Below are positions 1 to 6,013 of a stretch of 8,967 nucleotides of DNA, piece by piece. Below the pieces are notes generated by a model. The model was not told the DNA's origin, did not search any database, and worked only from the letters and a program-made list of their open reading frames with translations. The DNA comes from Thermoanaerobaculia bacterium (GTDB taxonomy: Bacteria; Acidobacteriota; Thermoanaerobaculia; UBA5066). A program made the translations under genes and the position numbers. Location of the stretch: the NCBI GenBank assembly GCA_023717585.1, contig JAMQPJ010000106.1:1-8967 (forward strand). The letters are read 5' to 3'. How positions within the stretch are numbered: position 1 is the stretch's first letter; the number at the start of each line of letters is the position of its first letter.

Positions 1-125
1 CGGCGCTCGATCTCGACCTCATGGCGACGCGCGCGCAAGCTCTGCGCGCCCTCGGCCGGCAGGCCGAGGCCGACCGCGTGGACCGCGAGCGGGCGCGGTG
101 GGCCGGCGAGCCGCCGCCGCGCTGA
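1..125 (+). CDS. C-terminal end of an unidentified protein (5' partial)
   Basis: An open frame enters from the left edge (first full codon at base 3) and stops at TGA 123-125, giving 40 residues. The tail reads like an amphipathic, Arg/Ala/Glu-rich helix (RAQALRALGRQAEADR) followed by a short Pro-rich end. Such a helix is compatible with the last helix of a tetratricopeptide-type or other helical protein, but this is a guess from composition and no domain can be named. The TGA abuts the stop codon of the convergent ABC transporter gene with no base between them, which supports a true gene end. An ATG at 21 lies inside the frame but has no obvious ribosome site, so the gene most likely begins outside the window. 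Confidence 0.5.
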   Translation, partial: ALDLDLMATRAQALRALGRQAEADRVDRERARWAGEPPPR

Positions 126-1982
126 TCAGGCGGCTGCTTCCCGGTCCTTGAGCTGGAGGGCGTAGAGGCGGGCATAAAGGCCGCCCCTCGCGAGCAGCTC
201 GGAATGCGTGCCCGTCTCTTTCACCTCGCCGTGCGAGAGGACGAGAATCTCGTCGGCGCGCACGATCGTCGAGAGGCGATGCGCGACGACGATCGACGTG
301 CGGCCCGAGAGGACCCGGGCGACGGCGCGCTCGATCGTCTTCTCGGTCTCCGGATCGACGGAGGACGTGGCCTCGTCGAGGATGAGAATGCGCGGGTTGC
401 GTGCGAGCGCGCGGGCGAAGGCGACGAGCTGCTTCTCGCCGACCGACAGTCCGCCGCCGCGCTCGGAGAGCTTCGCGTCGAGGCCGCCCGGAATGCGCGC
501 GAGGAGCGGCCCGAGGCCGACCTCGACGCAGGCTTGCTCGATGCGCGCGCGCGGCATCCCGGGATCGAAGAAGGAGACGTTCTCCGCGATCGTCCCGGTG
601 AAGAGGAACGTGTCCTGGAGGACGATGCCGAAGTGCTCGCGCAGGCGCACGGGGTCGTACCGGCGCACGTCCGTGCCGTCCACGACCACGCGCCCCTCCG
701 TCACGTCGTAGAAGCGCAGGAGGAGGTTCAGGACCGTGGACTTGCCGGCGCCCGTTGCGCCCACGAGCGCGACCGTGCGCCCGGGCGGCACGTGGAACGA
801 GACGCCTTTCAGGATCTCCTCGCCCTTCTTGTAGGAGAACCGCACGTCCTCGAACTCGACGTCGCCGTGCAGCGGCCCCTTCGGGGCGACCGGATCGGCC
901 GGCGCCGTGATCGACGGCTGCGCGTCGAGGAGCTGGAAGATCCGCTCCGAGGAGGCCATCGCGGCCTGCAGGATGTTGTACTTCTCCGAGAGGTCCATGA
1001 GCGGGCGGTAGAAGCGCTTGCTGTACTGGAGGAACGCCACGACGGCGCCGATCGTCATGCGGCCGCGGAGCACCTCGCCGCCGCCGAACCAGACGATCGA
1101 CGCCATTCCGACCGCCGACAGGAAGTCGAGGGCCGGGTAGAAGATCGAGTAGTAGAAGATCGAGTCGAGGTTCGCCTGCCGGTGCGCGTCGTTCACGCCG
1201 GCGAAGCTCCGGCGCGAAACCGGCTCGTGGCGGAAGAGCTGCACGACGTTTATCCCTGAGATGTGCTCCTGGAGGAACGCGTTCACGCGGGCGATCTTCA
1301 CGCGCACGTCGCGGTAGGTGTCGCGCGCGCCCTTCCGGAACCAGTTCGTCACCCAGAGCATCGGCAGGAGGATCGCGAACGTTATCGCGGCGAGCGTCGC
1401 GTCGAGGGCGAAGAGGACGGCCACGATTCCCGCGAGGACCGCCACGTCGCCGAGGAGCGCGACGAAGCCCGAGGTGAAGAGCTCGTTCAGGGCGTCGACG
1501 TCCGTCGTCAGGCGCGTCATGAGCCGGCCCACGGGCGTGCGGTCGAAGACGGCGATGTCGGCGCGCTGGAGGTGGGCGAAGATCCGCGTCCTGAGATCGA
1601 ACATGACGCCCTGTCCCATCTGCGAGGTCCACTCGACCATGACCCACATGAAGACGAACGCAAGCACGGCCATGAGGATCGAAAGCGCCGCGATCCACTC
1701 GATGCCGTACCCCGCGCCGAGGTCGATGCCGAAGAGGCGGAAGAACCCGTCCACCGAGCGCGCGGCCGGGCCGGCACCGGTCGCTCCTTTCGTGAACAGG
1801 AGGTCGATCGCAGCCGCCATGAGCAGCGGTCCCGCGAGCTGGGCGGCCGACTCGAGGAGCAGCACGACGACGGACCCGACGACGTAGCGCCGGTATGGGC
1901 GCACGAGGGAGAAGAGCCTTTTCGCGAGGCGCGGCTCGAATGCCTTCCCCATGATCTCTTCCTCGTGAGGAATCTCGGCCAT
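126..1982 (-). CDS. ABC exporter half-transporter, MdlB-like, with deviant signature motif
   Basis: This 618-residue protein has the fused membrane-plus-ATPase layout of ABC exporters. Six hydrophobic segments lie between about residues 33 and 330, followed by a nucleotide-binding domain. Visible motifs are an A-loop Tyr384, Walker A GATGAGKST (408-416), Q-loop Gln456, signature LSVGE (512-516) in place of LSGGQ, Walker B ILILDE with catalytic Glu537, D-loop SSVD and H-loop His568. It is slightly longer than the usual ~580 because of an N-terminal extension and an insert after the first membrane segment. The ATG at 1982 overlaps the upstream partner's TGA as TGATG and has GGAGG seven bases before it (1990-1994). 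An internal ATG at 1952 (MGKAFEP) also follows an AGGA and is a possible alternative start. The protein should pair with its upstream neighbour as an inner-membrane exporter. The substrate cannot be read from the sequence: lipids, peptides and drugs are all known for the family. Confidence 0.95.
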   Translation of the reverse strand: MAEIPHEEEIMGKAFEPRLAKRLFSLVRPYRRYVVGSVVVLLLESAAQLAGPLLMAAAIDLLFTKGATGAGPAARSVDGFFRLFGIDLGAGYGIEWIAALSILMAVLAFVFMWVMVEWTSQMGQGVMFDLRTRIFAHLQRADIAVFDRTPVGRLMTRLTTDVDALNELFTSGFVALLGDVAVLAGIVAVLFALDATLAAITFAILLPMLWVTNWFRKGARDTYRDVRVKIARVNAFLQEHISGINVVQLFRHEPVSRRSFAGVNDAHRQANLDSIFYYSIFYPALDFLSAVGMASIVWFGGGEVLRGRMTIGAVVAFLQYSKRFYRPLMDLSEKYNILQAAMASSERIFQLLDAQPSITAPADPVAPKGPLHGDVEFEDVRFSYKKGEEILKGVSFHVPPGRTVALVGATGAGKSTVLNLLLRFYDVTEGRVVVDGTDVRRYDPVRLREHFGIVLQDTFLFTGTIAENVSFFDPGMPRARIEQACVEVGLGPLLARIPGGLDAKLSERGGGLSVGEKQLVAFARALARNPRILILDEATSSVDPETEKTIERAVARVLSGRTSIVVAHRLSTIVRADEILVLSHGEVKETGTHSELLARGGLYARLYALQLKDREAAA

Positions 1983-3709
1983 CAGGCGGCCTCCATCTCC
2001 TCGGCGAGGCGCTGCCGCTCGGCGATCGCCGCGTAGACGCCGCCCCTTGCGAGCAGCTCCGCGTGCGTGCCCATCTCGGCGATCCGGCCGCCGTCGAGGA
2101 CGGCCGCGACGTCGGCGTTCTGGAGCGTGGACAGGCGGTGCGAGACGAGAAAGACGGTCCGGCCGCCGGCCGCGGCCTTGAGAGTGTCGAGGATCTTCGC
2201 CTCCGTCTCGGTGTCGACGGACGAGAACGCGTCGTCGAGGACGAGGACGGGCGCGTCCGTCAGGAGGGCGCGCGCGAGCGCCGTGCGCTGCTTCTGGCCC
2301 CCGGAAAGCGTGATGCCGCGCTCGCCCACGAGCGTGTCGAGGCCGCCCGGGAACCGCGCGACGTCGGGCGCGAGCCCCGCGGCCTGAACGGCTCGCTCGA
2401 TCTCCTCGCGCGTGGCTGAAGGACGCCCGAAGGCCACGTTGTTCGCGAGCGTGTCCGAAAAGAGGAACGTCTCCTGCGGCACGACGACGACGTTCCTCCG
2501 GAGGACGGGCAGCGGGATCTCCGTCAGGTCGCGGCCGCCGATGAAGATCGTGCCTTTCGGCGGGTCGTCGAGCCTCATGAGGAGGTTCAGGAGAGTCGAC
2601 TTGCCCGCGCCCGTGCGGCCCACGACGGCGACCGTCGTGCCGGGCGCGACGCGGAACGTGACGTCCGTGAGGATCGTCCGCTCTCCGTGCGCGAACGAGA
2701 GCCCCCGGAACTCCACGTCGCTCGGGAGGCTTTCGCCGCTGTCCGCCTCGGAAGGCTGCGGCGCGGCCTCCCAGATGTCCACCATGCGGTTCCAGGAAGC
2801 CGAACCCCGCTGCCAGAGGTTCACGACCCAGCCGAGTGCGGTCGCCGGCCAGATCAGCTCGATCATGTACAGGTTGAACTCCACGTACCGCGCGACCGAG
2901 AGCTTCCCCGCAAGGATGAAGCGTCCCCCGGCCCAGAGCGTCAGCGCGAAGCCGACGCCGACGAGGAGCTGGAGGAGCGGGAAGTAGAGCGCGTTCAGGC
3001 GCGCAAGGCCGAGGTTGCGGCGCTTGAACTCGCGGTTTTTCCCGTCGAAGCGGGATTCCTCGCTGGCCTCGCGCGCGAAGGCGCGCACGAGCCGGGCGCC
3101 GGAGAAGTTTTCCTGCGCCTCGGCGGAGATCTCGGCGAAGAACTCCTGGATCACCGTGAAGCGCCGGTGCGTGGCCTGGCCCATGACCTTCGTCGCCACG
3201 GCGACGATCGGCAGCACCGCGAGGGCGACGCCCGTCAGGGCGGGCGACACCATGAACATGAGCGCGAGCGCAACGCCGCCGACGAAAAACGTGTTCGCGG
3301 CCTGCATGATCCCGGGCCCGAGCAGCATGCGCACGGCCGAAAGGTCGTTCACCGCGCGGCTCATGAGGTCGCCCACGCGATTTTTCCGGTACCACGGCGG
3401 GGGAAGGCGCAGCAGGTGCTCGAACAGGTCCTGCCGCATCTCGTACTCGATGTGGCGCGAGGCGCCGATCAGGATGCGCCGCGTGAGGAAGAGGGCGATC
3501 GCGTCGCCCACGGCGAGAAGGACGATGAGCGCCGCGAGGCGGAAAAGGCGCTCGCGGGTCACCCCCGCGCCGAGCTCCTCGATCGCCCTCCGCACGATGC
3601 CGGGCATCGCGAGAAAGAGGCCCGTCGAGACGAGGATCGAGGCGAATCCGGCCAGATAGGCGCCGGGCCGGCGACGGAAATAGCCGAGGAAGCGGGGGAG
3701 GTCTCTCAT
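1982..3709 (-). CDS. ABC exporter half-transporter, MdlA-like, with degenerate ATP site
   Basis: This 575-residue protein is the first gene of the exporter operon. Its membrane domain (about 1-300) has six hydrophobic stretches, starting with GAYLAGFASILVSTGLFLAM. The ATPase domain shows Walker A GRTGAGKST (364-372), Q-loop Gln412, a canonical signature LSGGQ (468-472), Walker B VLVLDD with Asp493 where the catalytic Glu should be, D-loop SSVD (496-499) and H-loop His524. The A-loop aromatic is replaced by His341. Missing the catalytic Glu is typical of the degenerate subunit in heterodimeric exporters such as TM287/288 and MdlA/MdlB. The start MRDLPRF at 3709 gives the usual family length and begins just before the first membrane segment, but no Shine-Dalgarno sequence precedes it. 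The frame stays open upstream to 3820, with a Pro/Ala-rich, non-family-like extension that I rejected. The stop codon overlaps the next start, so the two are translationally coupled. Confidence 0.95.
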   Translation of the reverse strand: MRDLPRFLGYFRRRPGAYLAGFASILVSTGLFLAMPGIVRRAIEELGAGVTRERLFRLAALIVLLAVGDAIALFLTRRILIGASRHIEYEMRQDLFEHLLRLPPPWYRKNRVGDLMSRAVNDLSAVRMLLGPGIMQAANTFFVGGVALALMFMVSPALTGVALAVLPIVAVATKVMGQATHRRFTVIQEFFAEISAEAQENFSGARLVRAFAREASEESRFDGKNREFKRRNLGLARLNALYFPLLQLLVGVGFALTLWAGGRFILAGKLSVARYVEFNLYMIELIWPATALGWVVNLWQRGSASWNRMVDIWEAAPQPSEADSGESLPSDVEFRGLSFAHGERTILTDVTFRVAPGTTVAVVGRTGAGKSTLLNLLMRLDDPPKGTIFIGGRDLTEIPLPVLRRNVVVVPQETFLFSDTLANNVAFGRPSATREEIERAVQAAGLAPDVARFPGGLDTLVGERGITLSGGQKQRTALARALLTDAPVLVLDDAFSSVDTETEAKILDTLKAAAGGRTVFLVSHRLSTLQNADVAAVLDGGRIAEMGTHAELLARGGVYAAIAERQRLAEEMEAA

Positions 3710-3727
3710 GGGAAATCGAGGGGCGCG

Positions 3728-3747
3728 CGCGAACGGGGCCGTTCGCG
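3728..3747. repeat. Perfect 9-bp inverted repeat with 2-base spacer (operator or hairpin candidate)
   Basis: The left arm CGCGAACGG (3728-3736) and right arm CCGTTCGCG (3739-3747) are perfect reverse complements around a GG spacer. The repeat sits 18 bases before the exporter start codon and 21 bases before the AGGAGG of the plus-strand gene. As DNA it has the size and symmetry of an operator for a dimeric regulator placed to act on both divergent units. As RNA a two-base loop is too small, so the hairpin would have to open its closing pairs. No regulator gene is present in the window. Confidence 0.5.
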
Positions 3748-3761
3748 GGGCGCCGGGTCGA

Positions 3762-3767
3762 AATATA
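3762..3767 (-). promoter_or_regulatory. Possible -10 element for the exporter operon
   Basis: On the minus strand these bases read TATATT, five of six matches to TATAAT, inside the only AT-rich island between the divergent genes. Transcription would begin near 3755, so the inverted repeat would lie in the early transcript, upstream of the start codon at 3709. No good -35 is visible at the proper distance. On the plus strand the overlapping TATACA (3764-3769) is an alternative -10 for the other gene. Weak evidence. Confidence 0.25.
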
Positions 3768-3768
3768 C

Positions 3769-3774
3769 AGGAGG
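3769..3774 (+). promoter_or_regulatory. Strong ribosome binding site AGGAGG deciding the start at 3781
   Basis: A perfect AGGAGG lies six bases before ATG 3781. It is the best argument for starting the Cys-rich protein at 3781 rather than at ATG 3838. The latter is preceded only by a looser G-rich stretch (AAGGGGG). Confidence 0.6.
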
Positions 3775-3780
3775 AACCTG

Positions 3781-4392
3781 ATGCCGGCGCATCATGGACG
3801 CGCGCATCGCCCGGCCCCAAAAGGGAAGGGGGTGCCCATGAGCGTTCCTCTCGTTCTGCTCGCCCTCGTCGCCCTCGGAATCATCGCGGCGATCGTCCTG
3901 GTTCCGGTCCTGCGCGTCTACCGGGGGACGCGTCTCGTCGGGTGTCCCGAGACGAAGCGGCCTGCCGCCGTGGAGATCGACTCGATACGCGCGACCTTCA
4001 CGCTGTTCAGGGACGAGCCGGGGCGGCTTCGCCTGACGAGCTGCTCGCGCTGGCCCGAAAAGGCGGGCTGCGGCCAGGAATGCCTCGGCGAGATCGAGCG
4101 CGACCTGGAGTCCTGCCTCGTGCGCAACCTCGTGGCGGGCTGGTATCGCGGCCAGACCTGCGTCTTCTGCGCGAAGCTCATTCCGGAAGTCACATGGAGC
4201 GAGCATCGGCCGGCGCTGCTCGCACCGGACGGAACCACGGTCTCGTGGAAGGACGTGAAACCCGAGAACCTGCCGGACGTCTTCTTGACGCACAAGCCGG
4301 TGTGCTGGGACTGCCACGTCGTGCAGGGAGTCGTGCGGGAGCGCCCGGACGTCGTCACCGTGCGCCCGGATCGGGACCATCTCTACAGCTAG
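3781..4392 (+). CDS. Membrane-anchored Cys-rich protein with CSRWPE domain and CxxC...CxxCH module, function unknown
   Basis: I do not recognise a named family. From ATG 3781 it has 203 residues. From ATG 3838, where its downstream paralog aligns, it has 184, and the numbering here uses that form. A single hydrophobic anchor (about 3-25, MSVPLVLLALVALGI) is followed by RVYRG, then a Cys domain with CPET (Cys36) and CSRWPEKAGCGQECL (Cys69, 78, 82). A second module has CVFC (108-111) and PVCWDCH (Cys156, Cys159, His160), about 45 residues apart. The paired CxxC motifs look like zinc-ribbon or treble-clef knuckles. CWDCH also fits a heme c site, but one heme motif with a distant CxxC partner makes metal binding more likely. 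Basic residues just after the anchor suggest that the Cys domains face the cytoplasm, where heme c is not attached. Twenty bases separate it from its paralog, so the two are probably one transcript. Confidence 0.8.
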   Translation: MPAHHGRAHRPAPKGKGVPMSVPLVLLALVALGIIAAIVLVPVLRVYRGTRLVGCPETKRPAAVEIDSIRATFTLFRDEPGRLRLTSCSRWPEKAGCGQECLGEIERDLESCLVRNLVAGWYRGQTCVFCAKLIPEVTWSEHRPALLAPDGTTVSWKDVKPENLPDVFLTHKPVCWDCHVVQGVVRERPDVVTVRPDRDHLYS

Positions 4393-4412
4393 CGAAGATC
4401 GGGAGGCAGGCC

Positions 4413-4682
4413 ATGACCATGCTCGGAGCGGGACTGATCATTCTGGTGTTTGCGTTCGGCGCCGTCGGCTTCCTGTGGGTCCTGCCGGCCTGGCGCGGCT
4501 ACCGGGGGAAGAAGTGCGTCACGTGCCCGGAAACCGGACAATCCGCCACCGTTCAAGTCGACGCCGCGCGCGTCGCGGCTTCCGCTTGGGGCGGCGTGCC
4601 CGACCTGAAGCTGAAGGACTGCTCGCGCTGGCCCGAGCGGGCCGCGTGCGGGCAGGACTGCCTGCTCCAGTTAGAGGGGTAG
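4413..4682 (+). CDS. Small membrane-anchored Cys-rich protein, paralog of the preceding gene
   Basis: This 89-residue protein has one N-terminal hydrophobic anchor (about 4-26, MLGAGLIILVFAFGAVGFLW), then WRGYRGKK and a compact cysteine domain: CVTCPETGQ (Cys35, Cys38) and DCSRWPERAACGQDCL (Cys70, 79, 83). It aligns throughout with the first domain of its upstream neighbour (YRG..., CPET, CSRWPE, CGQxCL). It adds the first Cys of a CxxC pair that the neighbour lacks (Leu33 there) and has no second CxxC/CxxCH module. GGGAGG (4401-4406) stands six bases before ATG 4413, which makes the start secure. Four or five cysteines in about 50 residues suggest a metal- or redox-active site. The uncharged N-terminus and the basic run after the anchor favour a cytoplasmic Cys domain. 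I cannot assign a function. Confidence 0.8.
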   Translation: MTMLGAGLIILVFAFGAVGFLWVLPAWRGYRGKKCVTCPETGQSATVQVDAARVAASAWGGVPDLKLKDCSRWPERAACGQDCLLQLEG

Positions 4683-4692
4683 CAGCGCCCGG

Positions 4693-4710
4693 CCGAGCGG
4701 GCCTGCTCGG
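4693..4710 (+). repeat. Short hairpin after the Cys-rich gene pair; weak terminator candidate
   Basis: CCGAGC (4693-4698) and GCTCGG (4705-4710) form a perfect six-pair stem around the loop GGGCCT, ten bases after the TAG of the small Cys-rich gene. It is followed by an A-rich rather than a T-rich stretch, so it is not a classical rho-independent terminator in the plus direction. It could still slow transcription or protect the 3' end. The rest of the 96-base gap (4683-4778) shows nothing else clear, and no ribosome site before the next gene. Confidence 0.3.
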
Positions 4711-4778
4711 ACAAAAACACCAGAAAAACCCCGGGATTCCCTGAAGACTCAGGCTTCGGCCGCGCTCATGTTTCACGC

Positions 4779-5753
4779 ATGAACCCGAAGTGGCTCGCCA
4801 TCAGGAAGACACACCTGGTCTCCTGCGTCGTGGCCGCCTTCTTGGTCTCAACCACCTTGATAGCAGCGGAGATCACGGTGCGAATGGTGTTCCTGCCGCT
4901 GTCGGCGTTTCGCGACGGAATAGCCCTCGTGAGCGACACCCGACGATATGTGCCGAAGCCGAATACCAGAGTTCGGTTCAAAGGCATGTATTCGGCGCTT
5001 CCGCGCCCGGTTACCTGGGAATTCAACGCACAGGGAATGAGGGCGGCAGGATGGGTGCCAAGTGAAAAACGGGAAGGCACATACAGAATCGCGACGTTTG
5101 GTGACAGCGAGACGTTCGGCTGGTCCGTGGACTTCGCAGAAACGTTCCAGCAGCAAATGGAGCTCCGGAACCCCGCCTATGAAGTGCTGAACCTGGGAGT
5201 CCCTGGCTACAACATCGCCAATGTCGCTGAACACGTCGTGAGGACGGCAATGTTGTACAAACCTGACCTGCTGATCTACCTGATCAACCCGAATGATTTC
5301 GATCCGCCGCTGGAGATCCACAGGGTGGCGATCCACTCGGAGTTGGCTCGCAGGCTGGAGTGCCTCTACCGACAGGCGGGAGAACGAGAAATCGTCAAGA
5401 ACCGGCAAAGTCCGGCACGGGTCCGGGCATTCACTTCCGAGCTGGCCAGAATGACGCAGTTCTGCGAGGAAAACCGCATCGAGCTCATGGCCGCGTTCAT
5501 CGATGAGGAGAACAGGTCTGTGCTGAAAGAGGATCCTCTGCTGGACGCATATTTTTTGCGCCCCGGCGAATCGAAGGGCAGGGTGCTGGATGTCTCGGAC
5601 GTCTTCCGACAGGACCAGCGACAGGACGGCCATCTTTCCAGAGAAGGCCACTGCAGACTGGCGCAGCGGTTTGTGGGAGTCGTATCGAGGCGAGGCGTCC
5701 CGAGGACGGAAGCCTATCGCCCCGGAACCCCGAGCCAGCCGCGCGTGCCGTAG
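4779..5753 (+). CDS. Membrane-anchored SGNH/GDSL-family hydrolase
   Basis: This 324-residue protein has a basic N-terminus and one hydrophobic segment (about 12-34), so it is anchored or exported with the enzyme domain outside the cytoplasm. The SGNH blocks are present in order: TFGDSETFGW with nucleophile Ser110, NLGVPGYN (Gly140), LINPND (Asn172) and QDGHLSREGH with Asp283 and His285 as the rest of the triad. Such enzymes are esterases or acetyl hydrolases acting on lipids, glycans or acylated polysaccharides; the substrate here is unknown and no acyltransferase partner is nearby. No Shine-Dalgarno sequence precedes ATG 4779; I chose that start because it gives a complete signal anchor. Sampled lines are about 58% G+C against about 70% in the exporter genes, and codon use is looser, which suggests acquisition from elsewhere. 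The last 13 codons run antisense into the end of ctaF. Confidence 0.88.
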   Translation: MNPKWLAIRKTHLVSCVVAAFLVSTTLIAAEITVRMVFLPLSAFRDGIALVSDTRRYVPKPNTRVRFKGMYSALPRPVTWEFNAQGMRAAGWVPSEKREGTYRIATFGDSETFGWSVDFAETFQQQMELRNPAYEVLNLGVPGYNIANVAEHVVRTAMLYKPDLLIYLINPNDFDPPLEIHRVAIHSELARRLECLYRQAGEREIVKNRQSPARVRAFTSELARMTQFCEENRIELMAAFIDEENRSVLKEDPLLDAYFLRPGESKGRVLDVSDVFRQDQRQDGHLSREGHCRLAQRFVGVVSRRGVPRTEAYRPGTPSQPRVP

Positions 5754-6013
5754 TCGGCGGCCAGGAAAAGAAACAAGACCAGCAGGAAGAACACGCCGGA
5801 GAGGATGACGACCGGCACGAGCTTCGTGTTTCCCTTCACGTGCATGAAGTACAGGATGACGAGCGTCGACTTCACGACGGCGATCGCGAGCGCCACGAAG
5901 TTGTTCGCCGGGCCGAGATTCACGAACGCCGCGAACACCGTGAGCGCCGTGAGCGCCATGAGCGCCGCGAAGACGCCGAAGTAGACGCGGACAGGCTGGA
6001 CGTGTCCCGTCAT
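5714..6013 (-). CDS. ctaF: Cytochrome c oxidase subunit IV (prokaryotic type)
   Basis: This 99-residue protein has three hydrophobic segments (about 9-30, 38-57 and 66-86). The hallmark of the small prokaryotic subunit IV family (CtaF/CyoD) is visible as VVKSTLVILYFMHVK at 46-60. It is a small membrane subunit thought to stabilise the oxidase; it binds no cofactor. The ATG at 6013 overlaps the TGA of ctaE as TGATG and has GGGAGG five bases ahead (6019-6024), so translation is coupled. It is the last gene of the operon. Its end converges on the SGNH hydrolase gene and the two coding regions overlap by 40 bases, leaving no room for a terminator between them. Confidence 0.92.
   Translation of the reverse strand: MTGHVQPVRVYFGVFAALMALTALTVFAAFVNLGPANNFVALAIAVVKSTLVILYFMHVKGNTKLVPVVILSGVFFLLVLFLFLAADYGTRGWLGVPGR

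Larger units (their letters stand above)
3710..3780. promoter_or_regulatory. Divergent intergenic region between the ABC exporter operon and the Cys-rich gene pair
   Basis: These 71 bases separate the ATG of the exporter operon (3709, minus) from the first possible ATG of the Cys-rich gene (3781, plus). The region must hold at least part of both control regions. It contains a perfect inverted repeat (3728-3747) and a small AT-rich island (about 3761-3769) in otherwise very GC-rich DNA. No convincing -35 boxes are visible for either strand. Confidence 0.55.

Noticed and set aside
19..1698. 559-codon minus-strand open frame in another frame of the MdlB-like gene
   Set aside because: It is an Arg/Pro/Ala/Gly-rich shadow of a gene with complete ABC motifs in the correct frame.
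1983..3395. Upstream in-frame extension of the MdlB-like protein to 3395, which would give 1089 residues
   Set aside because: The extra part is an out-of-frame reading of the MdlA-like gene. The TGATG junction and GGAGG mark the real start at 1982.
3710..3820. N-terminal extension of the MdlA-like protein back to TTG 3820
   Set aside because: The added residues are Pro/Ala/Arg-rich and unlike exporter N-termini, there is no ribosome site, and it would cover the divergent control region and overlap the Cys-rich gene.
3794..3841. 15-codon open frame (MDARIARPQ...) whose stop overlaps ATG 3838 as ATGA
   Set aside because: It looks like a coupled upstream ORF, but AGGAGG is 19 bases away, too far, and such overlaps arise easily by chance.
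4693..4720. Rho-independent terminator after the Cys-rich genes
   Set aside because: The stem is real but is followed by A-rich, not T-rich, sequence, so I list it only as a hairpin.
4768..4782. Four-codon ORF (MFHA) overlapping the hydrolase start as ATGA
   Set aside because: It has no ribosome site and is too short to judge; most likely chance.
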